Shown here piece after piece: positions 1-7,344 of a stretch of DNA of 30,582 nucleotides. Positions within the stretch are counted from its first letter, which is position 1; each line of letters opens with the position of its first letter. The notes beneath the pieces were generated by a model. The model ran no database searches. It was not told the origin of the DNA and was given only the letters and a program-made list of their open reading frames with translations. The position numbers were made by a program, and so were the translations under genes. Origin of the DNA: a virus; IMG/VR virus record IMGVR_UViG_3300027608_002012, positions 1 through 30,582 of that record; one strand, 5' to 3'.

Positions 1-1245
1 CAAGGTGTGGTAGAAAGTGTCAATGACTATCTATGGCACGGGTCTAGGTATAGAAATGAGGTACTAGTACCGCGTCAGGCTAATGATACCGGTGGTAAAG
101 AAGAAAGTAATAAAAATGCTATATATGCTACTCCTAGTGCAAAAGTTGCTATAGCAATGGGGCTAACTACTCCTGGATCAGATACCGGAATGTTTCCAAA
201 CGATCCACAAATGGTACTATTCAAAGGCGGTATTAGAAAAGGTGAAATGGTTTACTTGCACAAGGTACCTAAAGATTTATTCATAAAACACAACAGCAGA
301 GAATGGTATAGTAAACCCGATGTAAAAGAAATTACACCTATAGAAGTAGTAACAGTTCCTGTAGACAAATGGTTAAGTTTGATTAGAACTGCTACCCCTA
401 AAGATTTAGAATTACAGAAAAAAAACATGAAGAAGCAAGGTGTAGCGGAAGGCTTAGATGATAATAGAGTTAGTTTCAAGGTACAAAAAGGTAAAAACAA
501 ATTTGCAACTACTTTAAGTGTTGGTGGCGACCCAGTAGGAGTATACCAATATGATGCTGATACAGGTCGTAGCATAGCCGAGATTTATCCAGAATTCAAA
601 GGCAAAGGATTAGGTAAATTATTGGTTTTACATGCTATCTATACCGCGGCTAATTTGGGATTAGATTTCCAAGAAGATGAATCAAGAACCTCAGAGTATG
701 ATAATGTATTAGATAGTTTGAGTAGTAACGGTTATATTGTAGATGACGATGGATATTGGTATGTAACCGGTCAAGGTGAACAATATCTACAACAATCATT
801 AAAACAAGGTGTGGCGGAAGGTGATGACAAATTAAAAGATCCAATAGCAAATGCAATATTAGATTTCTATCAACATGCCGGACATATTAGCAAAGACCCA
901 ATTGATAACTATGTTGGTACTGCAAAAGAATTGCTAAGTCAGGTCAGTGATCCTACAGTCAAATCAAAGATACTAGATATTTTCAAACAAGCAAAACAAA
1001 GCCCATATGTTCAAGGTGGAGTTGTTACAACTATTGGTGCATTACTTGCCGGTGGAGTATTAAGTTCAGCACAGAAAATGGGATTGAGTCCAGCGCAAAC
1101 TAACTTAGTGTTACAAGCGATACTAAATACAGTTATACCTACTGTGGTGTCCAGGATCAATGGAAAGAGTTGGAGTGACACAGTTAAGTACACACTAGCA
1201 AGTGCAGGCATTGGTACTGGCATTGCTGGTATGATGGAGGAATAA
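1..1245 (+). CDS. Multidomain phage protein, 5' end outside window (ART-like + GNAT-like + hydrophobic tail)
   Basis: The frame is open from base 1, so the gene starts upstream. Numbering from the GTG at 7: residues 8-120 (YLWHGS, then NAIYAT and AKVAIAM) resemble an ADP-ribosyltransferase-type fold. Residues 150-262 contain PEFKGKGLGKLLVLHA, a GNAT acetyltransferase motif A. Residues 275-412 end in a Gly/Ala-rich hydrophobic stretch that could be membrane-active. The domains are separated by the linker QGVAEG (residues 144-149 and 267-272), and a variant QGVVES is encoded at bases 1-18. The stop overlaps the glutaredoxin start (TAATG). Domain assignments are by motif only and the function is unknown. 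The linkers may be protease sites or recombination seams (inference). Confidence 0.75.
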   Translation, partial: QGVVESVNDYLWHGSRYRNEVLVPRQANDTGGKEESNKNAIYATPSAKVAIAMGLTTPGSDTGMFPNDPQMVLFKGGIRKGEMVYLHKVPKDLFIKHNSREWYSKPDVKEITPIEVVTVPVDKWLSLIRTATPKDLELQKKNMKKQGVAEGLDDNRVSFKVQKGKNKFATTLSVGGDPVGVYQYDADTGRSIAEIYPEFKGKGLGKLLVLHAIYTAANLGLDFQEDESRTSEYDNVLDSLSSNGYIVDDDGYWYVTGQGEQYLQQSLKQGVAEGDDKLKDPIANAILDFYQHAGHISKDPIDNYVGTAKELLSQVSDPTVKSKILDIFKQAKQSPYVQGGVVTTIGALLAGGVLSSAQKMGLSPAQTNLVLQAILNTVIPTVVSRINGKSWSDTVKYTLASAGIGTGIAGMMEE

Positions 1246-1273
1246 TGGCATATTCAGAAAAAGTAATTGACCA
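1245..1273 (+). repeat. 29-bp direct repeat, copy 1 (grxD 5' end)
   Basis: A perfect 29-bp match to 1572-1600, beginning with ATGGCATATTCAGAAAAAG. The copies lie 327 bp apart and both follow a GGAG ribosome-binding site. Recombination between them would remove grxD. Confidence 0.97.
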
Positions 1274-1568
1274 AATAGTAAAAGAACACAATGTTGTGTT
1301 GTTTATGAAGGGGACCGCACAATTTCCCATGTGTGGATTTTCGGGCAAAGCTATACAACTGCTGAATGAATGCGATTCAGACTTTGATGTATTCACTGTA
1401 AATGTGCTTGATGATAATGACATTCGACAAAGTATCAAAGAATACAGTAATTGGCCGACCATTCCTCAATTGTATGTCAATGGTGAGTTCATCGGCGGAT
1501 CTGACATCTTGATCGAAATGCACGAATCAGGTGAATTACAACAATTATTAAAAAACAAGGAGTCATAA
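1245..1568 (+). CDS. grxD: Monothiol glutaredoxin (Grx4/GrxD type, CGFS)
   Basis: A 107-aa protein with the CGFS active site (C30), the lysine of MKG (K22), the cis-proline segment WPTIPQ and GG-S-D, all glutathione/[2Fe-2S]-binding features of CGFS glutaredoxins. This family holds a bridging [2Fe-2S] cluster and passes it between scaffold and carrier proteins, which fits iscU, iscA and erpA just downstream. GGAGG precedes ATG by 4 nt, and the start overlaps the upstream stop. Oddity: the first nine residues (MAYSEKVID) match the canonical IscU N-terminus, not Grx4, and their DNA is identical to the iscU relic at 1572. Confidence 0.96.
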   Translation: MAYSEKVIDQIVKEHNVVLFMKGTAQFPMCGFSGKAIQLLNECDSDFDVFTVNVLDDNDIRQSIKEYSNWPTIPQLYVNGEFIGGSDILIEMHESGELQQLLKNKES

Positions 1569-1571
1569 TTT

Positions 1572-1622
1572 ATGGCATATTCAGAAAAAGTAATTGACCA
1601 CTACGCAGTTATGATAGAATAA
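1572..1622 (+). pseudogene. Relic of the iscU 5' end (MAYSEKVIDHY), interrupted
   Basis: This 16-codon frame reads MAYSEKVIDHY and then AVMIE-stop. The first 11 residues equal the standard proteobacterial IscU start. It has its own GGAG (1559-1562) inside the end of grxD. Homology stops at 1604, ahead of the HNH gene. The intact iscU at 2250 has a differently coded start (MYSAKVLDHY). Most likely the HNH gene was inserted after codon 11 of the original iscU and the downstream part acquired a new start. The first 29 nt are copy 2 of the repeat shared with grxD. Confidence 0.8.
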
Positions 1623-1648
1623 TAATGCACACAACCGGGTGCACCTAG

Positions 1649-1657
1649 ATAAATACT
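1649..1657 (+). promoter_or_regulatory. Late-promoter-like motif ATAAATACT
   Basis: Matches the T4 late -10 element (TATAAATA). It lies 3 nt before the ATG of the HNH gene, which has no Shine-Dalgarno, so the mRNA would start at or near the start codon. Confidence 0.55.
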
Positions 1658-1660
1658 TGT

Positions 1661-2257
1661 ATGAAAAACAAATATGGTCTAAGTAAGGTGTGCTTTTTTT
1701 GTGAATCTAGTTTTATAACTAAACCTAGATTTATAGATTACTGTTCACAAAAATGTAAAAATCCTCTTAACAGGGGAGAATATGATCCCTGGAATAAAGG
1801 TATCAAACTTACAGATGAACAAAAAGCAAAACAAAATACAGACGGGCTCAAAAAAGGATGGGGATGGAACAAGGGCGGAACTAATGAAGCGGCACGCCAG
1901 CGTATGCTAGTCAATAATCCAAATAAAGATGGAAGGTTAAACAATCTTAGACCAAAAAATCCAATTACAGAACCCCTTAAAATATATCGTAGTAAGGTTA
2001 GGTACCATACATATAGAACTCTTAAAGAAATGAGAGCAAACGGTGAGTGGGTTCCAAAAACTGGTAAGTATAAAGACAGTTGGCAAATTGACCATATTAT
2101 TCCACACAAACAAGGTTTTGAATTAAGAATAGATCCTTCAGTACTTGGTGGAAAAAAGAATATACAATTTATTAAAGGCGAAGAAAACAGAAAAAAATGG
2201 GATAGTTATCAACCCATTGAAATAGTAGAGTCTATTACAGGAGGTAATTATGTATAG
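1661..2257 (+). CDS. HNH homing endonuclease
   Basis: A 198-aa protein with an N-terminal zinc-ribbon-like CFFC...CSQKC segment (residues 11-32), a WNKG motif typical of phage homing-endonuclease DNA-binding modules, and a C-terminal HNH core (IDHIIPHK, then NIQFI and ENRKKWD). No ribosome-binding site is seen; the late motif sits 3 nt before ATG. Its 3' end overlaps the iscU start by 8 nt and supplies the AGGAGG that iscU uses. It separates the iscU relic (1572) from the active iscU, as expected of a mobile endonuclease gene that has invaded iscU. The cleavage target is probably the iscU 5' region (inference). Confidence 0.9.
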   Translation: MKNKYGLSKVCFFCESSFITKPRFIDYCSQKCKNPLNRGEYDPWNKGIKLTDEQKAKQNTDGLKKGWGWNKGGTNEAARQRMLVNNPNKDGRLNNLRPKNPITEPLKIYRSKVRYHTYRTLKEMRANGEWVPKTGKYKDSWQIDHIIPHKQGFELRIDPSVLGGKKNIQFIKGEENRKKWDSYQPIEIVESITGGNYV

Positions 2258-2633
2258 TGCAAAAGTGTTAGATCATTATGAGAACCCTAGGAACGCAGGA
2301 AGTTTTTCCAAAGATGAAGAAAATATAGGTACGGGATTAGTAGGAGCCCCGGCGTGTGGTGACCTAATGAAACTACAAATAAGAGTAGAGAATGGCATTA
2401 TTACAGATGCACGTTTTAAAACGTATGGATGTGGATCGGCAATTGCAAGTAGTTCTCTAGTCACAGAGTGGGTTAAAGGCAAGACATTAGACGAGGCAGC
2501 AACTATTAAAAATTCAGAAATTGCTGAGGAACTTGCATTACCCCCAGTTAAGATACATTGTAGTATCTTAGCAGAAGATGCTATCAAAGCCGCAGTAGAA
2601 GATTATAAAAAGAAACATGATATCATTATCTGA
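2250..2633 (+). CDS. iscU: Fe-S cluster assembly scaffold IscU
   Basis: A 127-aa full-length IscU. It has the three cluster cysteines C36 (APACGD, with D38), C61 (YGCGSA) and C104 (KIHCS, with H103), plus LPPVK at 97-101, the site bound by the chaperone HscA. In the family, IscU accepts sulfur from the desulfurase IscS and builds [2Fe-2S] clusters. No iscS or hscA/B is in the window, so host partners are implied. A strong AGGAGG lies before the ATG. The end overlaps iscA by 17 nt. The N-terminus (MYSAKVLDHY) is coded quite differently from the relic at 1572. Confidence 0.97.
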   Translation: MYSAKVLDHYENPRNAGSFSKDEENIGTGLVGAPACGDLMKLQIRVENGIITDARFKTYGCGSAIASSSLVTEWVKGKTLDEAATIKNSEIAEELALPPVKIHCSILAEDAIKAAVEDYKKKHDIII

Positions 2634-2940
2634 CAAAGCAAAAACAAAAATAGAAACTCTATTAAAGAGTTCTCAACATGTTGGGATTCGTATAGGGGTG
2701 AAAACAACTGGTTGTAGTGGATTAGCATATGTATTAGAATATGTAAAAGAATATGTTAGTGATCCTACTACTATCAATTACGCTCAACCTAACTTTTGTG
2801 TATTAGTAGATAAAAAGCATAATGTATATTTAGAAGGTCTTACGATGGATTATGTCCGTAATGGACTAAATGAGGGGTTTGAGTTTAGCAACCCGAATGA
2901 ACGTGACCGCTGTGGATGCGGAGAAAGTTTTAGAGTATGA
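2617..2940 (+). CDS. iscA: A-type Fe-S carrier IscA
   Basis: A 107-aa protein matching IscA along its whole length. It has the three metal/cluster cysteines C33 (TGCSG), C99 and C101 (CGCGES), and the IscA-type stretches GLAYVLE and [13 protein letters not shown]-type carriers take clusters from IscU/Grx and deliver them to apo-targets. Translation is coupled: it starts inside iscU and ends with ATGA overlap into erpA. The family assignment is very safe; the exact targets are unknown. Confidence 0.96.
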   Translation: MISLSDKAKTKIETLLKSSQHVGIRIGVKTTGCSGLAYVLEYVKEYVSDPTTINYAQPNFCVLVDKKHNVYLEGLTMDYVRNGLNEGFEFSNPNERDRCGCGESFRV

Positions 2941-3260
2941 TAACAATTACAGAATCAGCAAGTATCAAAATAGCAGATATTATTGCGGAAGAAAACAACC
3001 CTGACTTAAAGTTACGTATGTTTGTCCAGGGCGGGGGATGCTCAGGATTCAGCTATGGATTTACGTTAGAGGAGATAAAAAATGAAGATGACTTTGAATT
3101 TGAAGCTGGTGCCACAAGTGTCCTGGTCGATGCAATGTCGGCTCAATATCTTCAAGGGGCTGAGGTTGATTACGTAGAAGACTTAATGGGGGCAGAATTC
3201 AAGATAAAGAACCCCACAGCTACTAGTACTTGCGGATGCGGGAGTTCCTTTTCGGTTTAA
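2937..3260 (+). CDS. erpA: A-type Fe-S carrier ErpA
   Basis: A 107-aa second A-type carrier with C35 (GGGCSGF), C99 and C101 (CGCGSSFS). NPDLKLR, YGFT and [10 protein letters not shown] are ErpA-like rather than IscA-like. Having IscA and ErpA paralogues side by side suggests that the phage encodes both a general carrier and a [4Fe-4S] deliverer. It starts within the iscA stop (ATGA). The next late motif begins 2 nt after its stop. Confidence 0.95.
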   Translation: MITITESASIKIADIIAEENNPDLKLRMFVQGGGCSGFSYGFTLEEIKNEDDFEFEAGATSVLVDAMSAQYLQGAEVDYVEDLMGAEFKIKNPTATSTCGCGSSFSV

Positions 3261-3261
3261 G

Positions 3262-3270
3262 ATAAATACT
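3262..3270 (+). promoter_or_regulatory. Late-promoter-like motif ATAAATACT
   Basis: Same nonamer as at 1649, 24447 and 28801. Here it sits 14 nt before the ATG at 3285, with AAGGA between, so this transcript would have a short leader. Confidence 0.6.
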
Positions 3271-3284
3271 AGACAAGGATTATC

Positions 3285-5333
3285 ATGGCAATTTTAGGAC
3301 AAGCAAACATATTAGTAGGAGTAGAAAATCAAGCTACTGGTAGTGATAGCATCTACACCGCATTCAATAAAGTAGTTGACAACTTTGACACGTTATTCAC
3401 CTATTCCAGCCCGTTCAATACATTTAATAGTGGTAACGGGATCACAGCAACCCCATTTAGTAGCAACGGATCAGTATTCTTTGAAAACACAGGAGTAACT
3501 AGTTTAATTGCCGGTACTGGAATCACTATATCATCTCAAACAGGAGAAATTGTTATTTCTTCTGCCGGTGGGGAGGGAATGTCAGGTGTCACTAGTGTTG
3601 GAATATCAAGTATTTCGTTAGATGTAAGTGATTCTCCTATCGTCAGTTCAGGATTAATTAGAGTAGAATTACCTACAATTGAAACAGGCCTTGGATTTGA
3701 ACCGGGTGACTATATTACACCCGCACTTACCGTAGATGCATACGGTCGTATTACTAGTATTTCTAATACCTCTACGTCAGGTACAGTAACCAGCATAGCA
3801 CTAGATACAGTTGGTGATGGCATTGGCATAACCGGAGGTCCGATAACAGATAATGGAACGATTGTTATTACTAACACAGGCGTTACCAGAATAAATGCAG
3901 GAAATGGAATTGAATTAAGCGGTAGTACCGGAAACGTGACTATCAATTCTACACTTAGAGGTGTTGGTGTTGTTAGTAGAGTAGATGTTGATAGTACTAC
4001 ACTGACAGTACTGAACAGTCCAATAACATCATCAGGAACAATTACAGTTGATATTCCAGATGACATCTCGTTAGCTGGAAATCTTATTGCAAATACTATC
4101 ACTAGCAACTCCACAGCAACAATTACAGGTAATATTACTGTGGGTAATATTACCTCTACTGGTACAATTACTTCATTAGGTGGAAATATTTTATTAGGAG
4201 CTAATCTAGTAATTACTACCTTAAGTGGCACGGGCGGACCATCTAATATTCTTACTATTGGGTTTACTACTCAACCAAGAATACCGTTTGTACCAGGTGC
4301 TATCATTACCATTACCGGAACAACACCAACTACTTACAATGGATCTTACACAGTAATCACAGGTACTACAAGTGCAGTAACTGTGACTAGTTCAGTATCA
4401 ACAGCAGTAGTTACAAAAGGTAGAATCATAGGCGGCGGAGATATAATTAGTAATGGATTTGTTACGGTATCTGCTAACATTACTAGTGCAAACGTGATAG
4501 CTACTACAGCATTGCAGGCACCCAAAGTTAATATTACAGGTAATGTATCATCCTCTGCATGGGGTACAAGTGGAATAGGTTTAGTTGTGTCAGCAAATAC
4601 ATATACTGATGCCTCTACTGCAGGTTCAGGCACAGTCGCAAGTGCTTCAATCAACGTGATAAATATACCAACTATTACAGCAAGTAATCTTGCAGTAACC
4701 GTCACTAAAGCATCGTCATTATATATTGCAGGTGCACCTGCTGCCGGTGCTAATATTACATTAACCAATTCATATGCATTGCAAGTGGCTGCCGGGCCTG
4801 TACAGATTGATACATCTACTGCCGCAACATCAGCCACGACCGGCGCACTAAGAGTTGCCGGTGGTGTAGGTATCAGTGGTGCTTTATATGCAGGAGGCGG
4901 AATAGCTAGTGCAAACACTACATCCGGTTCTCTAGTGGTTACCGGTGGACTAGGTGTTAGTGGTGATACATATCACGGTGGTAGTGTCCTTATTTCAGGA
5001 ACAGGCGGGCTAGGGTACGGAACTGGATCTGGTGGAACAGTTACGCAAGCTACAAGCCGAACAACCGGTGTAACTATTAATAAAACAAACGGTGCTATTG
5101 TTCTTATTTCCGGAGCAGGTTCTACCGGGTGGCAATCATTCACCGTGACTAATAGTACAGTGGTAGCTACTGATGTAGTTCATGTTTCTCAAAAATCAGG
5201 TACGGATCTTTATCAAATATTTGTTACTGCTATAGCAGCCGGTAGCTTTCGAATAACATATGCAACTACTGCAGGCTCAACTACTGAGCAACCGGTATTT
5301 AATTTCGCTGTCGTAAAAGCAGTAACAGCATAA
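3285..5333 (+). CDS. Tail-fibre-like / virion surface protein
   Basis: A 682-aa protein rich in Ser, Thr, Gly, Val and Ile, with many short beta-type repeats (GITI, GTIT, NITSxG, GGVGISG), typical of trimeric phage fibres and whiskers. Cysteines are absent. The N-terminal 60 residues (MAILGQANILVG...FNKVVDNFDTLF) look like a conserved attachment module. The tail region TGALRVAGGVGISGALYAGG recalls fibre and peptide-chaperone proximal repeats. AAGGA lies before the ATG, with a late motif upstream and a strong terminator straight after the stop. The exact particle location is not determined. Confidence 0.8.
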   Translation: MAILGQANILVGVENQATGSDSIYTAFNKVVDNFDTLFTYSSPFNTFNSGNGITATPFSSNGSVFFENTGVTSLIAGTGITISSQTGEIVISSAGGEGMSGVTSVGISSISLDVSDSPIVSSGLIRVELPTIETGLGFEPGDYITPALTVDAYGRITSISNTSTSGTVTSIALDTVGDGIGITGGPITDNGTIVITNTGVTRINAGNGIELSGSTGNVTINSTLRGVGVVSRVDVDSTTLTVLNSPITSSGTITVDIPDDISLAGNLIANTITSNSTATITGNITVGNITSTGTITSLGGNILLGANLVITTLSGTGGPSNILTIGFTTQPRIPFVPGAIITITGTTPTTYNGSYTVITGTTSAVTVTSSVSTAVVTKGRIIGGGDIISNGFVTVSANITSANVIATTALQAPKVNITGNVSSSAWGTSGIGLVVSANTYTDASTAGSGTVASASINVINIPTITASNLAVTVTKASSLYIAGAPAAGANITLTNSYALQVAAGPVQIDTSTAATSATTGALRVAGGVGISGALYAGGGIASANTTSGSLVVTGGLGVSGDTYHGGSVLISGTGGLGYGTGSGGTVTQATSRTTGVTINKTNGAIVLISGAGSTGWQSFTVTNSTVVATDVVHVSQKSGTDLYQIFVTAIAAGSFRITYATTAGSTTEQPVFNFAVVKAVTA

Positions 5334-5358
5334 AAAAAGCCCCTTAAGGGGCTTTTTT
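5332..5358. terminator. Bidirectional rho-independent terminator
   Basis: Seven A's, then GCCCC, TTAA loop, GGGGC and six T's, a perfect stem. It ends the plus-strand fibre transcript and the minus-strand early transcript that meet here. Confidence 0.95.
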
Positions 5359-5359
5359 G

Positions 5360-5593
5360 TTATATAAAATTCTTTATATCTAGCTTGGATAGCATGTGGT
5401 CTGTGTATTTTGAATGACACATTGTAATGATATCTTCATAGGGCCATTCTAAATAAAACGGACATCCGGTTCGCCACTTGCTATTTGTTCTAAAATAAGC
5501 CAACTCATACAAGTCTGCTTTATTTGAAGGATCAAACTTACGGCGCTTAAGTGATATCTCACTTAATGTTGTCCAATTATCGTATGCTGGCAT
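5360..5593 (-). CDS. Hypothetical protein, 77 aa
   Basis: Last gene of a minus-strand early operon, ending against the bidirectional terminator. Aromatic-rich and charged (DNWTTL, PFYLEWPYED), with no motif recognised. It has no clear ribosome-binding site and starts 3 nt after the preceding gene's stop, so translation is probably coupled. Confidence 0.7.
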   Translation of the reverse strand: MPAYDNWTTLSEISLKRRKFDPSNKADLYELAYFRTNSKWRTGCPFYLEWPYEDIITMCHSKYTDHMLSKLDIKNFI

Positions 5594-5596
5594 TTA

Positions 5597-5785
5597 TCAA
5601 TCACGTTCCATTTTGCTGGCTTCTACTATGACTGCATTTACTTCTTCCAAAGTAGGGCACATAATCTTAGCAGATTTCCAATCATCATCATGGTCACGAC
5701 CGGACACTTCAACCATGTAGCCGTTATCATAAAAATAAACAGTTACACTGTCACCGGCTTTTTTCAATTTATCACTTAACTTCAT
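5597..5785 (-). CDS. Hypothetical protein, 62 aa
   Basis: A small acidic protein with an alternating pattern (VTVYFYDNGYMVEVSGRD) suggesting a beta-sheet core, then a short helix. AAGGAAAC precedes the ATG. Function unknown. Confidence 0.75.
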   Translation of the reverse strand: MKLSDKLKKAGDSVTVYFYDNGYMVEVSGRDHDDDWKSAKIMCPTLEEVNAVIVEASKMERD

Positions 5786-5811
5786 TTTGTTTCCTTATTG
5801 TAAATGGGTAT

Positions 5812-5827
5812 AGGCGCCGTAGCGCCT
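5812..5827 (-). other. Intergenic UACG hairpin
   Basis: AGGCGC-CGTA-GCGCCT; on the transcribed minus strand the loop is UACG, an unusually stable tetraloop. No U-tract follows on the minus strand, so it is more likely an RNA-stability or processing element between 5835-6218 and 5597-5785 than a terminator. Confidence 0.5.
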
Positions 5828-5834
5828 TTTGTTA

Positions 5835-6218
5835 TTAAACGGTTGCGACACCGACTTCTGCCAACAGTTGTTCAGCAGACACTTCTTTCTTACCACGAGC
5901 CTTGATAGAATCAAGACTAGGCTTTGCGGCTTTAGTAGTACGCACTTTAACAGTGCCCTTGCTTGCCTCTTTAACACGATCTGCCAGCGCATCACTAATA
6001 GTTGCCTGATCACCAGCAGATTGGAAATCTGCATGAGAAGCCAAATAATTGAGTGCCTCGACCTTAGTCATCTCAGAGGGCAACTCAATCAGGTCAATGC
6101 GAGTGGCACCGCCCTTAGAGAATTGTTTGACGCGGCGAACCATGTCATCAGTGAAACGGACCTTAGCATTGCTGTTATGAACAGTGATACCTGCGACTTT
6201 GAAAGTTTGATTAGCCAT
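5835..6218 (-). CDS. Hypothetical protein, 127 aa
   Basis: Starts at ATG 6218 (MANQTFKVAG) with AAAGGAA upstream; the longer frame to 6305 runs through the promoter and was rejected. It has an N-terminal beta-like stretch, then amphipathic helices, then a Lys-rich segment (VKVRTTKAAK). No family recognised; the basic C-terminus may bind nucleic acid (inference). Promoter at 6277-6305. Confidence 0.8.
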   Translation of the reverse strand: MANQTFKVAGITVHNSNAKVRFTDDMVRRVKQFSKGGATRIDLIELPSEMTKVEALNYLASHADFQSAGDQATISDALADRVKEASKGTVKVRTTKAAKPSLDSIKARGKKEVSAEQLLAEVGVATV

Positions 6219-6276
6219 TTGTATTCCTTTAAAAAATATAGCTAGTTGAAAAAATATGCTTTTCAGCACAGTTATA

Positions 6277-6305
6277 ATGATAACACAAAGGGTTATTAAT
6301 GTCAA
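6277..6305 (-). promoter_or_regulatory. Sigma70-type early promoter
   Basis: TTGACA (6300-6305), 17-nt spacer, TATCAT (6277-6282). It lies about 60 nt before the ATG at 6218. Confidence 0.8.
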
Positions 6306-6329
6306 CCATTTGTGTTACCAAAATCTTGT

Positions 6330-6692
6330 TTAGGCAGCTTTGAGGATGCCCTTTTTAGGATCAAAACCATCAGGGACTGCATTAGGAAAGCACAAACGTC
6401 CGCCTTGAAATTTTCCTGCTTTGTCAATGTAATCAAATACATAAACACGACCAATCAATGGAGCAATTGCTCTCATAATCGGTGTAGTTAAAATTCCAAC
6501 ACCGGCAATAGACCTATTTTGACTTTCTTTAATAGCTACCCAAGTATCACTAGTATCCATTCTCCAAATAGGATCACTAGAGGCTTCATGTTGTTCTAAA
6601 ATTATAGAGGCAGTAGTCAAATCTCGGTGAGATTTGATAAGACCTGCTTGATGTAATTTATTTACAATTTCCACTGCTTTGTTTGCGTTCAT
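6330..6692 (-). CDS. Hypothetical protein, 120 aa
   Basis: Starts at 6692 with AAAAAGGAAATC upstream. N-terminal helices (MNANKAVEIVNKLHQAGLI), then a beta-rich domain (IGRVYVFDYIDKAGKFQGGR). No catalytic motif seen. It follows 6717-7127 by 24 nt and is probably co-transcribed from 7161-7189. Confidence 0.78.
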   Translation of the reverse strand: MNANKAVEIVNKLHQAGLIKSHRDLTTASIILEQHEASSDPIWRMDTSDTWVAIKESQNRSIAGVGILTTPIMRAIAPLIGRVYVFDYIDKAGKFQGGRLCFPNAVPDGFDPKKGILKAA

Positions 6693-6716
6693 TTTGATTT
6701 CCTTTTTGATTTAAAA

Positions 6717-7127
6717 TTAACCCACAATATAGGGCTTGTTCCATTTGCCGATGTTAACATCAACATACCAACCCACGTCAAAGTAGTCGGATTGAATGTC
6801 GCTACGGTCATGATTACCGTTGTTCATTGCTTCCATTACTTCGGTAAGGAATGCCTTAGCATCGCCGTCGTAGTGTTCATGAAACCAGTAGGGGTTGATA
6901 GAGTCATAATTGCTTGTATTGGGTTTGAAACCTTTTGCAACCTGATAAAAATCGTTACCGCACACACGATTGGAGTTTGCAATAAAGTCAATTTTACCTG
7001 ACTTCAAGGTCAATGACAATGTAGAATGATTACGGACACTCAGTGAGCCCTTGATACCATACTTATTAAGAATGGATTTAACTTTAGGGGCGATTTCTGA
7101 TTTGCGTTCCTGAGACATATAAGCCAT
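6717..7127 (-). CDS. Conserved phage hypothetical, 136 aa
   Basis: CAAGGAG precedes ATG 7127. The sequence has the shape of a recurrent phage/plasmid family: APKVKSILNKYGIKGSLSVR, then LTLKSGKIDFI and a C-terminal YFDVGWYVDVNIG. It is possibly a large-polyvalent-protein-associated domain found alone; I do not know its role. First gene after promoter 7161-7189. Confidence 0.82.
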   Translation of the reverse strand: MAYMSQERKSEIAPKVKSILNKYGIKGSLSVRNHSTLSLTLKSGKIDFIANSNRVCGNDFYQVAKGFKPNTSNYDSINPYWFHEHYDGDAKAFLTEVMEAMNNGNHDRSDIQSDYFDVGWYVDVNIGKWNKPYIVG

Positions 7128-7160
7128 TTGTTACTCCTTGTTTCGACTGTTTAAGATTCT

Positions 7161-7189
7161 ATTATATACCCGAATCCATTTATTGTCAA
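7161..7189 (-). promoter_or_regulatory. Early promoter, family consensus
   Basis: TTGACA (7184-7189), 17-nt spacer, TATAAT (7161-7166). The spacer begins ATAAAT and ends CGGGTA, as in several other promoters of this window. The start codon is 33 nt downstream. Confidence 0.95.
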
Positions 7190-7210
7190 CCATTGGATAA
7201 TTTCTTTTTA

Positions 7211-7264
7211 GTGTGTCAGAGTTCTAGGCCTATATCAGAATTGGTCCTAGAGCACCTGACACAC
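7211..7264. other. Two-tier inverted repeat
   Basis: Outer arms GTGTGTCAG (7211-7219) and CTGACACAC (7256-7264) are a perfect 9 bp. The inner arms contain CTAGG and CCTAG. It lies between the AAA+ gene end and the next promoter, with no U-tract on the minus side. A weaker GAATAC-TTTC-GTATTC hairpin follows at 7269-7284. Possible mRNA 3'-end structure or small RNA. 7190-7344 otherwise holds nothing recognised. Confidence 0.5.
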
Positions 7265-7344
7265 AACTGAATACTTTCGTATTCATTTTTATTAAGAAAT
7301 TACATGTACAAAAACCCTGCAAGGTTAATACTTTTCTTTTAGTT

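Noticed and set aside
1572-2280. Group I intron carrying the HNH gene and splitting iscU
   Set aside because: The downstream iscU has its own ribosome-binding site and a full N-terminus, and joining at DHY|ENP would leave an intron ending in T rather than G. A free-standing homing gene fits better.
3710-4918. Long minus-strand frames inside the fibre gene (173 and 190 aa)
   Set aside because: Low-complexity Val/Ile/Pro/Ala mirror images of the fibre repeats, without ribosome-binding sites or families.
5829-6245. Plus-strand 138-aa frame opposite the 127-aa gene
   Set aside because: Runs across the minus-strand gene and its ribosome-binding site; no signal of its own.
6219-6305. N-terminal extension of the gene at 5835
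   Set aside because: It contains the promoter; ATG 6218 has the good ribosome-binding site.
7269-7290. GAATAC hairpin with T-rich tail as terminator
   Set aside because: The T-rich side faces the plus strand, where no transcript is expected, and the stem is weak.
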